Shown here: positions 17,099 through 25,357 of the stretch, piece after piece
How positions within the stretch are numbered: position 1 is the stretch's first letter
How the letters are laid out: each line of letters starts with the position of its first letter
DNA from: CAZNSX01 sp964575845
Lineage (GTDB): Bacteria > UBA8248 > CAZNSX01
Direction: 5' to 3'
NCBI GenBank assembly: GCA_964575845.1
Contig: CAZNSX010000001.1
Location: forward strand, 248,001-312,000
Length of the DNA: 64,000 nt
Translations under genes and position numbers: made by a program
Notes under the pieces: model-generated
The model's database searches: none
What the model saw: only the letters and a program-made list of their open reading frames with translations
What the model was told of the DNA's origin: nothing

Positions 17099-19012
17099 AT
17101 GATGAAGGGTTGGAAAGGTAAGATCCTCAGGGTTGACCTGAGCGCGGAGAAGATAACGGAGGAGCCCCTCTCAGAGGAAGTTGCCCGCAACTACATAGGC
17201 GGCCGGGGCCTCAACATGAAAATTCTCTATGACGAGGTTCCAGTGGGGGCCGACCCCCTTGGCCCCGAGAATGCCCTGATATTCGGCACTGGCCCCCTGA
17301 ACGGCACGCCCATAGGCATGGGCCGGATGACTGTGACCTGTAAATCTCCGGCCACCGGCCTCATTATGGAGGGAAACTCGGGCAAGTTCTTCGCGCCCAC
17401 GCTCAAGTTTGCCGGCTATGACGCCATAGTTTTCAAGGGAAAGGCGAGGCGACCGGTATACCTCTGGCTCAATGACGGAAAGGCCGAGCTAAGGGATGCA
17501 TCCCATCTCTGGGGCAAGACCACCTTCGAGACAGACCGCCTCATCAAGCAGGAACTCGGGGATGATGAGGTTCACCTTCGCTACATAGGCCCCGGCGGCG
17601 AGAACCTCTCCCCCCTCGCGGTTATCCTCGGGAACATCGGTAACTCGGGCGGACGGGGAGGGGCCGGGGCGGTCATGGGCTCTAAGAACCTCAAGGCCAT
17701 CGCGGTCAAGGGCACGGGCGGGGTGGATATCGCCGACCCCAAGGGCTTCTTGGAGGCCCTGGATGACATCTATGAGGAGCTCAACTACCGCACGACCCGC
17801 GACCCCTATGTCAGGCCCTGGCAGATTTACGGGACCATGTATGTGCCCACTGTGACCTCCGCCTTCGGCGCTTTCATGACGAGTAACGCCCGGGAGGGCC
17901 TCTTCCCTGAGGGCTTGGATGAGATCCGGGGCGAGCGCCTTCAGCGCGATTTCGTGAGGGGGCCCCTTGCGGACTTCTGCTGTCCCTACGCCTCCTGCAT
18001 CCACTGGATGGAGGCCAGAGGAACCCCCTGGGGCGACCTCTCCTTCCAGGGAATCCAGGCGGGAACCCAGATAAGCATCGGTGCCTGGCTCAAGATAAGC
18101 GACATTCACGGCGTGTTCAAGATCCACGAGCTCTGCAACGAACTGGGCCTGTGCTACATCTCCATGGGCACGCTTCTTGGCTGGGCCATGGAGGCTTATG
18201 AGAAGGGCCTCATAAGCCAGGAGGATACAGACGGCATCCCCCTGGAATTCGGAAACGCCCCGGCCGCCATCCAGATGGTCGAGAAGATAGCCTACAGGCG
18301 GGGGTTTGGCGCCATCCTGGCCGACGGGGTCAAAAAGGCCTCAGAGCAGGTTGGGAAGGGGAGCGAGGAGTTCGCCCTCGAGGTGAAGGGGCTCGATTTC
18401 ACCGCCATAGAGCCCAGGGCCTTCTTCCACGTGGCCCTCGCCTACGCGGTGAATGACATGGGTGCTGACCATGAGCGCATCCATGTGCCCTATCCTCCGG
18501 TGCTCGCCTTGATTTCAAAGGAGATCCTGGATGAGCTTCCCTTCGATATAGGCAAGGCCTTCGCCCGCCAGAGCCCCGAGAGTAAGGGAAAGCTCGTCAA
18601 GTGGATGTTCGATAGCCGGGCGGCGCTTAACTGTCTTGAGACCTGCGTTTTCACCAACCGAGGCAAGCTCTATGTTGATTTCCGTCCATATGCCAAGGCC
18701 CTGACCGCGGCGACCGGTGTGGAGTTCAGTTATAAAGACCTCTGGAAGGCGGGTGAGAGAATCTGCAACCTGGAGAGGAGCTTCAATGTGCGGGAAGGGG
18801 CTCGCCGCAAGGACGACCGGCTTCCCAAGAGGTTCCTGGAGGAACCCTTCGCCGAGGGGGGAAGCAAGGGGGTAACGGTTCCCCTCGAGCCTATGCTGGA
18901 TGAGTACTACGAGGCACGGGGCTGGGATAAGGAGACGGGCATCCCCACGCGGGAGAAGCTCCTTGAGCTCGGACTCAAGGATGTGGCCGATGAGCTTGAG
19001 AGGTACCGGTAA
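17099..19012 (+). CDS. Aldehyde:ferredoxin oxidoreductase family protein 2, with altered cluster cysteines
   Basis: The 637-residue protein has the overall AOR layout: YIGGRGLNMKILYDE, NSGKFFAPTLKFAGYD, GAVMGSKNLKAIAVKG, and the C-terminal PLEPMLDEYYEARGWD. The cluster motif differs. Where AOR 1 and 3 have CFSCPLAC, this one reads DFCCPYASC (residues 292-300), so the first Cys is Asp and the last spacing is one residue longer. The late Cys in NCLETC remains. The cluster may be re-ligated by Cys294, 295 and 300, be of another type, or be absent. It also reads ALAYAVNDMGADHERIH where the others have AVASRGGDHCR, so the substrate site differs too. Confidence 0.88.
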   Translation: MMKGWKGKILRVDLSAEKITEEPLSEEVARNYIGGRGLNMKILYDEVPVGADPLGPENALIFGTGPLNGTPIGMGRMTVTCKSPATGLIMEGNSGKFFAPTLKFAGYDAIVFKGKARRPVYLWLNDGKAELRDASHLWGKTTFETDRLIKQELGDDEVHLRYIGPGGENLSPLAVILGNIGNSGGRGGAGAVMGSKNLKAIAVKGTGGVDIADPKGFLEALDDIYEELNYRTTRDPYVRPWQIYGTMYVPTVTSAFGAFMTSNAREGLFPEGLDEIRGERLQRDFVRGPLADFCCPYASCIHWMEARGTPWGDLSFQGIQAGTQISIGAWLKISDIHGVFKIHELCNELGLCYISMGTLLGWAMEAYEKGLISQEDTDGIPLEFGNAPAAIQMVEKIAYRRGFGAILADGVKKASEQVGKGSEEFALEVKGLDFTAIEPRAFFHVALAYAVNDMGADHERIHVPYPPVLALISKEILDELPFDIGKAFARQSPESKGKLVKWMFDSRAALNCLETCVFTNRGKLYVDFRPYAKALTAATGVEFSYKDLWKAGERICNLERSFNVREGARRKDDRLPKRFLEEPFAEGGSKGVTVPLEPMLDEYYEARGWDKETGIPTREKLLELGLKDVADELERYR

Positions 19013-19026
19013 GGAGGGAGCGCCTT

Positions 19027-19299
19027 ATGCCTAAGGTCACCTGCAACTACGGGGTTCACTTCTCCGAGCTGGCCGGCAAGCTCCGGGAGACGGTGCAACT
19101 CAAGGGCGAGACCCTGGGAGAGCTCATAAAGCAGCTAGACGAGAGATATGAGGGCTTCTCTCTCCAGGTCGTGAACCCGAAGGAGGGACGACTCTATACC
19201 TTCAACGCCATCCTGATAGAGAGGCCCGGGGAGGCCACGACCGGCATCTTTGACCTCGGCGCAAAGCTCGGTGAGGGAGATGTCCTGACCTTCTTCTGA
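19027..19299 (+). CDS. MoaD/ThiS-like ubiquitin-fold protein without the C-terminal Gly-Gly
   Basis: The 90-residue protein has the MoaD-type beta-grasp pattern with LKGETLGELIKQLDERY and a final strand GEGDVLTFF. True MoaD sulfur carriers continue with a PPVAGG-like tail whose last Gly is activated by MoeB; here the frame stops directly at LTFF, so thiocarboxylate formation looks impossible by the usual route. MoaD-like genes often sit with AOR genes because the enzyme needs molybdopterin. It lies 14 bases after AOR 2 with GGAGGGAG upstream. It may be a non-conjugating assembly factor or a defective carrier. Confidence 0.72.
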   Translation: MPKVTCNYGVHFSELAGKLRETVQLKGETLGELIKQLDERYEGFSLQVVNPKEGRLYTFNAILIERPGEATTGIFDLGAKLGEGDVLTFF

Positions 19300-19584
19300 G
19301 AGGGGGGGCCTGAGGACTGAAAAGGGAGCCTCGGAGAAGGGGGCGGCATCTTTACAAGGCTGCCCGCAGGGCAGCCCAGGTAGGAGCTTGAGCTGGAGGC
19401 GAGAGTTATGAGAACCTCCTATCCCACGCTTGCCTTTGGCCTTTTGATTCTCTATCAGATGGCTGTGTCGAATGCGAGATTTTTCCTGTTTCTCTCAAAC
19501 ACAATCGAAAGGGGGTGTTGAAGGGTATCGACATTATTGTGGTGGTTTAAAGGGGCCTCAACGAAACGGAAGAGGAGAGGAGAC
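19300..19584. other. Intergenic stretch between the AOR 2 operon and the ABC importer
   Basis: Apart from a strong hairpin at 19358-19376, I see no gene. The A/G-rich last 80 bases carry the ribosome site of the next gene (GAGGAGAGGAG). Confidence 0.45.
19358..19376 (+). terminator. Hairpin ending the AOR 2 - MoaD-like operon
   Basis: GGCTGCCC (19358-19365) and GGGCAGCC (19369-19376) form a perfect 8-base-pair stem with a 3-base loop. No T-run follows, so termination efficiency is uncertain. Confidence 0.5.
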
Positions 19585-20686
19585 ATGTCTACAAGAAAGA
19601 TTTCTTACCTCCTTTTCACCTTGCTTATCGCCGCCGCATTCCTGGTCTCGAGTTCAATCCCTTCTGCGACCGCGCAATTTGATGAGAGGACGACCAAGCT
19701 CATTGAAGGGGCCAAGAAGGAAGGAATGGTAAGCTATCTCACCTGCCTCATCAGGCCGCCGACAAACCAGAGGCTCGCCGCGGCGTTCAAGAAGAAGTAC
19801 AACCTTGGGGATGACTTCAAGGTCCAGCACGCCATGAAGGGCACCGGTGCGATAGCGGCCCTCATGGTGGAAGAGTTCAGGTCCGGCAGAGTTACGATAG
19901 ATGTCCTCACATCTGCAACACCTGAGATGTGGATAATAGCCGAAAAGAACGGCTGGCTCATGGCCTATGAGTCCCCCGAGTGGATGCCATTACCAAGAGC
20001 AGGCGAAAGCCCTCGGCATACCGATGCGCCTCCCCCACTGGGGGGTGAACTTCGCCCACCAGTTTCCGCCCGCCTGGAACAAAAAGTATATAAAGGCTGA
20101 TATAAAGGGGTACGCAGACCTCTTGAACCCGGCCCTCAAGGGCAAGACCATATTCCCCGACCTCGTGAAATCCCTCTCCCAGCTCGAGCTATCCATGGAT
20201 ATAGAGAAGAGGATGGGCGAGGGTTTCATTCAGAAGTTCAAAGACGTGACAGAGCCTGCCATATATTTCCGCTCCGCTGAGATGGTCGAAAAGATGCTCA
20301 CAGGGGAATACCCCCTGACCATCATGGTGGAGGCGAGCCGCCTGTGGGATGCATGGAGGAGGATGCCCGAGGAGGACTTCGGGGTCGTATTTCCCAAGGA
20401 AGGGCTGGCACTCCTTCCCGTGCCAATGGGCATTCCCGCCAAGGCGCCGCATCCGAATGCGGCGAAGCTCTTCCAGGACTTCATCCTCAGCAGGGAGGGG
20501 GCGCAGATCATCGAGGACGGTGAGATACAGCGAATCTTCAGAAGCGATATCAAGGTACCCAAGGGCTCCGAGTGGCTCCTTCCCTCCTATAAGAACCTGA
20601 CAGTGCTACCCCTTGACTTCACGCAGATAAGCCCCGGAGATAGGGCGGCGTTCAGGGAGAAATTCCGCAAGATATTCGGAAAATAG
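19585..20686 (+). pseudogene. ABC importer substrate-binding protein, FbpA/iron-type, split by a frameshift
   Basis: The first frame (ATG 19585) encodes a signal peptide with AFLVSSSIPSATA and a binding-protein N-domain (LIEGAKKEGMVSYL, VDVLTS-like segment) up to PEWMP near 19990. The matching remainder (QEQAKALGIPMRLPHWG to the end at 20686) continues in the +1 frame, reaching the usual length of about 365 residues. Moving between frames needs removal of one base (or addition of two) near 19985-20000. It may be a genuine inactivation, a programmed shift or a sequence error. The permease gene follows in the same orientation. The family includes iron, thiamine and related carriers; the substrate is unknown. 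Confidence 0.75.
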
Positions 20687-20702
20687 CTGAAGGAGGTTTC
20701 TG

Positions 20703-20738
20703 CAGGGGGCCAGACATACCCTCTTGTTTGGCCCCCTG
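20703..20738 (+). terminator. 13-bp hairpin between binding-protein and permease genes
   Basis: Bases 20703-20715 pair with 20726-20738 (13 base pairs with one G-U) around a 10-base loop. Such hairpins after binding-protein genes often lower downstream expression or protect the upstream mRNA. There is no T-run. Confidence 0.55.
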
Positions 20739-20824
20739 TCAAACTGATTCAGTCTCCCCATGAAGAGGGGGGATATTGCCTGAAGAAGGTCAGCTTAAAT
20801 CAGGAGGTTGTTGTTCTCGGCCTG

Positions 20825-22456
20825 GTGGCCCTCATAGTGGCCTTCCTCATCCTTTTCCCGGTCGTCAGCCTGATGCTGAAAAGCTTCAAATTAGCGACAC
20901 TGAAGATAGAAGAACCCTTCACCCTAAGAAATTATATTTACCTTTTCACCAGCCCCAGGCTGCTGAGGTCTTTCTACAACACGATATTTACAAGCTCCTT
21001 TGCGACACTCGTGGCTGCTTTCTTGGCCCTCTCCCTGGCGTGGATAAACGCCAGGACGAACACCCCACTCGTCAACCTCCTTGAACCGCTCAACATCATA
21101 CCCTTCTTCCTCTCCCCGTACGTGGGGGCCATTGCGTGGACATACCTCGCCTCGCCAAAGGTGGGACTGCTCAACCATTTTCTTATGGACACCTTTCATC
21201 TGGCAGAGCCTCCATTGAATGTCTATTCACTCTGGGGAATAGCCTGGGTTCAAGCCCTATTCTTCATGCCCATCATGTATCTTTTTGTTATAGGGGCTCT
21301 GAGAAGGATAGACCCAGCCCTTGAGGAATCAGCGCGAATAAGCGGCTCGGGCCAGCTGGGGACGATGTGCCGCATTACCCTCCCATTGACCACACCGGGT
21401 ATACTCTCCGGCCTCATATTCATATTTGTCTCCAGTGCCGGTGAGTTCGGTGTGCCCCTTGCACTCGGAAGCCCATTTTTCATCGAAACCCTCAGCACGG
21501 AGATCTTCTCATTTGTTCAGGAGTTTCCCGCAAACTACAATATGGGAGCATCTGTGGCCTCCAGCCTAATGCTCATAACAATCAGTCTGATCTACTTACA
21601 GAGGAGGATAATACTGCCAAGGCAATATACTACCATCACGGGCAAAGGATATAGGCCCCATGTGCTTGACCTGGGAAGATTCAAATATATAACCCTTTCC
21701 TTCAACCTCGCCTATATCCTGGTGGCGGTAATCTTACCCATCGCTACCCTTTTCATCGTATCCATACACAGATACTGGAATGGGAAGATCAATCTTGATA
21801 TCCTGACACTAGAGAACTACAGGCACACGCTGACCAGCCAGATTGCCAGGCTCGGGCTAAGCAATAGTTTCAAACTCGCCTTAGTAGGGGCGACCCTCTG
21901 CATGATCATAGCTTTCGTCAGCTCCTATGCCATATACAGGGGAAGGCTGAGGGGAAGGGGGGCCCTCGACTTCCTCAGCACCATGCCCGTCGGCGTCCCT
22001 GGCATCGTAATGGCCATGGGCATCCTTTTGGCATACATCCGAACACCGCTATACGGTACCCTCTGGATCATCCTGGTGGGATACATATCGCGCTTTATCC
22101 CCTACGGTCAGAGGAGTGTGACGACGGCTCTTCTCTCCCTCTCGGCTGAGCTCGAGGAGAGCTCCCGCACGTGCGGAGCCTCTTGGATTCACACTATGCG
22201 CAGAATCACTATCCCCCTCCTCAAGCCGGGGATATTTGCGGGATGGATAATGCTTTTTGTCATCTTTCTGCGCGAATTCCCCATATCCGTCCTCCTGTAT
22301 AAGGGTGGGACCGAGGTGCTGTCGGTCGCCATATACTATTTTTATGAGAATGAGCCCATTGCCGCGACGGCCACCCTCTGTATGATCCAGGTCTTGATCC
22401 TGCTGGGGGTTTTCGTCATCTTCAGGAGGCTGGCCCGCATAGGAGATATAACATAG
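20825..22456 (+). CDS. ABC transporter permease with two fused BPD domains (FbpB/iron type)
   Basis: The protein is at least 543 residues with about twelve membrane helices in two halves. Each half carries an ATPase-docking loop: LEESARISGSGQLGTMCRITLP in the first and LEESSRTCGASWIHTMRRITIP in the second. This duplicated form is typical of FbpB-like ferric or related importers. GTG at 20825 is the first conventional start, but the conserved-looking frame continues back through KKVSLNQEVVVLGL to a CTG at 20780 preceded by a GGGGGG ribosome site, so the true start may be that CTG. No ATPase gene of this type lies nearby. Confidence 0.87.
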   Translation: MALIVAFLILFPVVSLMLKSFKLATLKIEEPFTLRNYIYLFTSPRLLRSFYNTIFTSSFATLVAAFLALSLAWINARTNTPLVNLLEPLNIIPFFLSPYVGAIAWTYLASPKVGLLNHFLMDTFHLAEPPLNVYSLWGIAWVQALFFMPIMYLFVIGALRRIDPALEESARISGSGQLGTMCRITLPLTTPGILSGLIFIFVSSAGEFGVPLALGSPFFIETLSTEIFSFVQEFPANYNMGASVASSLMLITISLIYLQRRIILPRQYTTITGKGYRPHVLDLGRFKYITLSFNLAYILVAVILPIATLFIVSIHRYWNGKINLDILTLENYRHTLTSQIARLGLSNSFKLALVGATLCMIIAFVSSYAIYRGRLRGRGALDFLSTMPVGVPGIVMAMGILLAYIRTPLYGTLWIILVGYISRFIPYGQRSVTTALLSLSAELEESSRTCGASWIHTMRRITIPLLKPGIFAGWIMLFVIFLREFPISVLLYKGGTEVLSVAIYYFYENEPIAATATLCMIQVLILLGVFVIFRRLARIGDIT

Positions 22457-22471
22457 CTGAGGAGGTGAAAC

Positions 22472-22780
22472 ATGAACCCACTTGAAAACCCTCTATCCGT
22501 TGACCTTGAGAAGTGCAATGGCTGCGCTATTTGCGAAGCGGTCTGCGCCATGGAGAAGGGAGTCGATGCGGGGGAGTCGAGGATAAAAATTTTGAGGACA
22601 GAAGAAATGGGAATTTTCTTCCCCGTTATAACCATCGAGTGTGACCTCTGCGATGGAGCACCGAAGTGCGAGGAGCATTGCCCCCCGAAGGCGCTCAAAT
22701 TCGTGGCCTTGGATGAGGCCCTTCGTATGAGAAAAAAGATGCAGCTCCAGACGCTATTCAGCCCGGTCGTAGAGCCCTAG
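22472..22780 (+). CDS. Ferredoxin-like 2x[4Fe-4S] small subunit paired with aldehyde oxidoreductase 3
   Basis: The 102-residue protein has CNGCAICEAVC near residue 15 and CDLCDGAPKCEEHCP near residue 58, the same layout as the protein at 14184. GAGGAGG precedes the ATG. It lies 15 bases after the FbpB-like permease gene and about 28 bases before AOR 3, so importer, ferredoxin and oxidoreductase are probably one transcript. This repeats the arrangement importer then ferredoxin then AOR seen at 9-16 kb. Confidence 0.85.
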   Translation: MNPLENPLSVDLEKCNGCAICEAVCAMEKGVDAGESRIKILRTEEMGIFFPVITIECDLCDGAPKCEEHCPPKALKFVALDEALRMRKKMQLQTLFSPVVEP

Positions 22781-22807
22781 GATTCTCTCGCCTTCTTGAG
22801 GAGTGCC

Positions 22808-24709
22808 ATGATGGATTACGGAAAATCACGCGGCGGTTGGATGGGAAAGGTTCTGGTCGTGGACCTCACGGCCCAGAGGGTCGATACGGTTCCCTTGGAG
22901 AAGCCACTTGCAGAGAACTACATCGGCGGCAGGGGATTCACCTCTAAGAAACTGTATGACCTGCTCGGACCCAAGACGGACGCCCTGGGTCCGGATAACG
23001 TGCTGCTTTTCGCCGCCGGCCCCCTCGTGGGCACGCCCGCGCCTTCGGGAACCAGGTGGACCGTGGCGGCGAAGTCGCCGCTGACGGGCGCCGTTGGAGA
23101 TGGGAACGGAGGCGGCTTTTTGGGATTAGAGCTCAAAAGGGCCGGCTTTGACGGTGTGGTCATAAAAGGCGTTTCGGAGCGTCCCGTGTATTTAGCGATT
23201 TCGGGCGAGGATGTCAGGCTCATGGATGCGAGTCACCTCTGGGGGCTGGAGGTCGCAGCCGCGGAGAGGGCCATAAGGAGCGAGCTGCGGAACCCCAACG
23301 TTCATATTGCCAGTATAGGCCCCGGCGGCGAGAAACTGGTCAGGTTCGCAACGGTGATAAGCGATAACGCCAGGGGTGCAGGAAGATGCGGGATGGGCGC
23401 CGTGATGGGGTCTAAGAGGCTGAAGGCCGTCGCCATCACGGGGAAGGGGAGCGTCAAGGTGGCCGACCCGGCTAGGCTTGAGAAGTTCATCCAGAGCTAC
23501 AAGACGACCCTCATGGAGGGAGACTACTACGAGCTCATGTCCACTTACGGAACCCCTTATAATATTACCCACCGCAACAGGATCGGGGTGCTCGGGACCA
23601 GGAACCATCAGACAACGGTCTTTGAAGGAGTTGAAAAGCTCACGGCCGAACGCCTTGAGGAGAGCTATTTTGTAAAAAGCAAAGCCTGCTTCAGTTGCCC
23701 TCTCGCCTGTAACCACTATTTCATCGGCTTCGGACCGGGCGGGCCTTTCTACGGCTCAAAGCTTGAATTTGCCGCCACCGGCCATCTGGGAGCCATGTGC
23801 GGAAACAGCGACCTCGGCAGCGTCGTGCAGGGCGTCATCCTTGCTAACAAGTACGGGATCGACATCATCTCCACCGGTTCAACCATCGCCTATGCCATGG
23901 AGTGCTACGAGAGGGGCCTGCTGACAAAGAAAGACACCGACGGCATCGAGCTGACCTGGGGAAACTCTAAGGCCATACTGCAGCTCATAGAGAAGATCGG
24001 CAAGAGGGAGGGTTTCGGCGACCTCCTCGCCGAGGGCTCTTACAGGTTCGCCCAGAAGCTGGGCGGCGAGGCGCTGGATTTCGTCCTCCAAGTCAAAGGC
24101 ATGGAACCGCCGATGAATGACCCCAGAGGTCTCCATGGCTACGGATTGGGGTATGCTGTGGCGAGCCGGGGAGGTGACCACTGCCGGGCGACGCCATATG
24201 CAGAATTCGGGATATATCCGCCCGCTGAGGTGAAGAAGCTGTTTGGCTCGGAGGAGGCGGCCGACCCGCTCTCTTACAGCAATAAGGGAAGGCTGCTCAT
24301 ATGGTACGAAGATTCTCGGGCTGCTCAGGAAGTTCTTGGGTTATGTAAATTCTTGGGCAGGGTGGAGCTGGGCAAAGCCGATAAGATGGCCGAGCTCTTC
24401 AACATCGTGACGGGCCTTGAGGTCGATGGGAAGGAATTGTTCCGAGTAGGGGAGCGCCTGATCAACACCGACAGGATGTTCAACATGCGCGAGGGCTTCA
24501 CCCGAAAGGACGACACCCTGCCCAAGAGATTTCTGGAGGAGCCATTGACCGAGGGGCCGGCGAAGGGCCAGACAATTAACCTCGAGCCGATGCTGGATGA
24601 GTACTACGAACTGAGGGGCTGGGAAAAGGAGACAGGCCTTCCCACTCGTGAGAAGCTCATCGGGCTCGGCCTCGAGGATGTGGCCGGTGAGCTTGAGAAG
24701 TACCGCTAG
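22808..24709 (+). CDS. Aldehyde:ferredoxin oxidoreductase family protein 3
   Basis: The protein is about 633 residues. It shows YIGGRGFTSKKLYD, AKSPLTGAVGDGNGGGFLG, the cluster motif CFSCPLAC (Cys294, 297, 301), the late Cys in EVLGLCKF, AVASRGGDHCRATPY, and the C-terminal NLEPMLDEYYELRGWEKETG shared with AOR 1. It is closer to AOR 1 than to AOR 2 in these motifs. Start is one of the paired ATGs at 22808 and 22811, after GAGGAG. It should bind a tungsto- or molybdopterin and one [4Fe-4S] cluster; the substrate is unknown. Confidence 0.92.
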   Translation: MMDYGKSRGGWMGKVLVVDLTAQRVDTVPLEKPLAENYIGGRGFTSKKLYDLLGPKTDALGPDNVLLFAAGPLVGTPAPSGTRWTVAAKSPLTGAVGDGNGGGFLGLELKRAGFDGVVIKGVSERPVYLAISGEDVRLMDASHLWGLEVAAAERAIRSELRNPNVHIASIGPGGEKLVRFATVISDNARGAGRCGMGAVMGSKRLKAVAITGKGSVKVADPARLEKFIQSYKTTLMEGDYYELMSTYGTPYNITHRNRIGVLGTRNHQTTVFEGVEKLTAERLEESYFVKSKACFSCPLACNHYFIGFGPGGPFYGSKLEFAATGHLGAMCGNSDLGSVVQGVILANKYGIDIISTGSTIAYAMECYERGLLTKKDTDGIELTWGNSKAILQLIEKIGKREGFGDLLAEGSYRFAQKLGGEALDFVLQVKGMEPPMNDPRGLHGYGLGYAVASRGGDHCRATPYAEFGIYPPAEVKKLFGSEEAADPLSYSNKGRLLIWYEDSRAAQEVLGLCKFLGRVELGKADKMAELFNIVTGLEVDGKELFRVGERLINTDRMFNMREGFTRKDDTLPKRFLEEPLTEGPAKGQTINLEPMLDEYYELRGWEKETGLPTREKLIGLGLEDVAGELEKYR

Positions 24710-24748
24710 AGGGATTCTTTCCGGAGACTTCCGGAGGGAGGAGCGAGC

Positions 24749-25357
24749 ATGGACGTAAAGGAGCTCTCCGAAGTAGCAGGAAACCTCGCCGACGAGTACC
24801 GGTATACACCCTCCAAGAAGGGCTTTCATTGAAGCGAGAGTGTATTCTCCGCGGTCGCGGAAACTCTCGGGCTCGACATAGATAAGAGCCTCGTGCGCAT
24901 GGCCACTGGCTTCCACGGCGGCGGCGGTGCCCACAAGGAAGTGGTGGCAGAAAAGCCTGAGGATTCAAGGCATTCGGCTTACGCAATCAGCGACACGAGC
25001 GTGAGTAAGATGAACCAGGTGGGGAGCCTTTGCGGGGCCCTCGTCTCGGGGATCATGCTGATAGGATATCTCTTCGGCAGGAGGGTCCCCGAGGATGACG
25101 TCACCTGTGCGAGCGAGCTCGCCTTCGAGCTCCACAAGAGGTTCCAGGAAACGCTGGGGTCCAGATATTGCAGCGTTCTCAGGCCCTTCCACCACAAAAT
25201 AAGCGCCGATCCCTCCCGAAATCTTCAGGGGAACTGCGGCGAGGTGTATTGCACGGGAGCAAGGCTCGCAGTTGAGGTCATCCTGAGCGCCCGTGAGATC
25301 TGCCCTCTCTGCCCCGAGATAAAGTTCCCCGCTCTTGAAAAGGGAGGCTCTAACTGA
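24749..25357 (+). CDS. C_GCAxxG_C_C family redox protein with in-frame UGA (predicted selenoprotein, copy 1)
   Basis: Read through a TGA at 24830-24832, the frame gives 202 residues. Family members carry FNC(S/A)xxV near the N-terminus; here the segment is GFH-UGA-SESVFSAVAE, so UGA stands exactly at the first conserved Cys (residue 28). Downstream come GFHGGGGAH, LCGALVSG (the GCAxxG-type block), TCASEL, YCSVLRP and REICPLCP. A GGAGGGAGGAG ribosome site lies before the ATG, and the 27 residues before the UGA are family-like. A paralogue at 32049 has UGA at the same place, and both have a hairpin with a GGUC loop just after it. This argues for selenocysteine rather than a broken gene. The role is probably thiol/metal redox chemistry. 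Confidence 0.85.
24830..24869 (+). promoter_or_regulatory. UGA codon with SECIS-like hairpin (copy 1)
   Basis: Two bases after the UGA (24830-24832) a 7-base-pair stem forms between 24835-24841 and 24863-24869. An internal asymmetric loop follows, then a 5-base-pair stem 24848-24852 / 24857-24861 capped by GGTC (24853-24856). The loop begins 20 bases after the UGA. A G-U-containing apical loop at this distance is what bacterial SelB recognises in SECIS elements such as that of E. coli fdhF. Confidence 0.75.

Noticed and set aside
19967..20100. Selenocysteine or other stop read-through as the cause of the split binding protein
   Set aside because: The two halves are in different frames, so a frameshift is needed; no UGA in frame would join them.
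24830..24832. Reading the UGA as a stop that marks a pseudogene
   Set aside because: Two paralogues share the UGA at the same conserved Cys position, with homologous N-termini and a SECIS-like hairpin; no other disruption is present in either gene.
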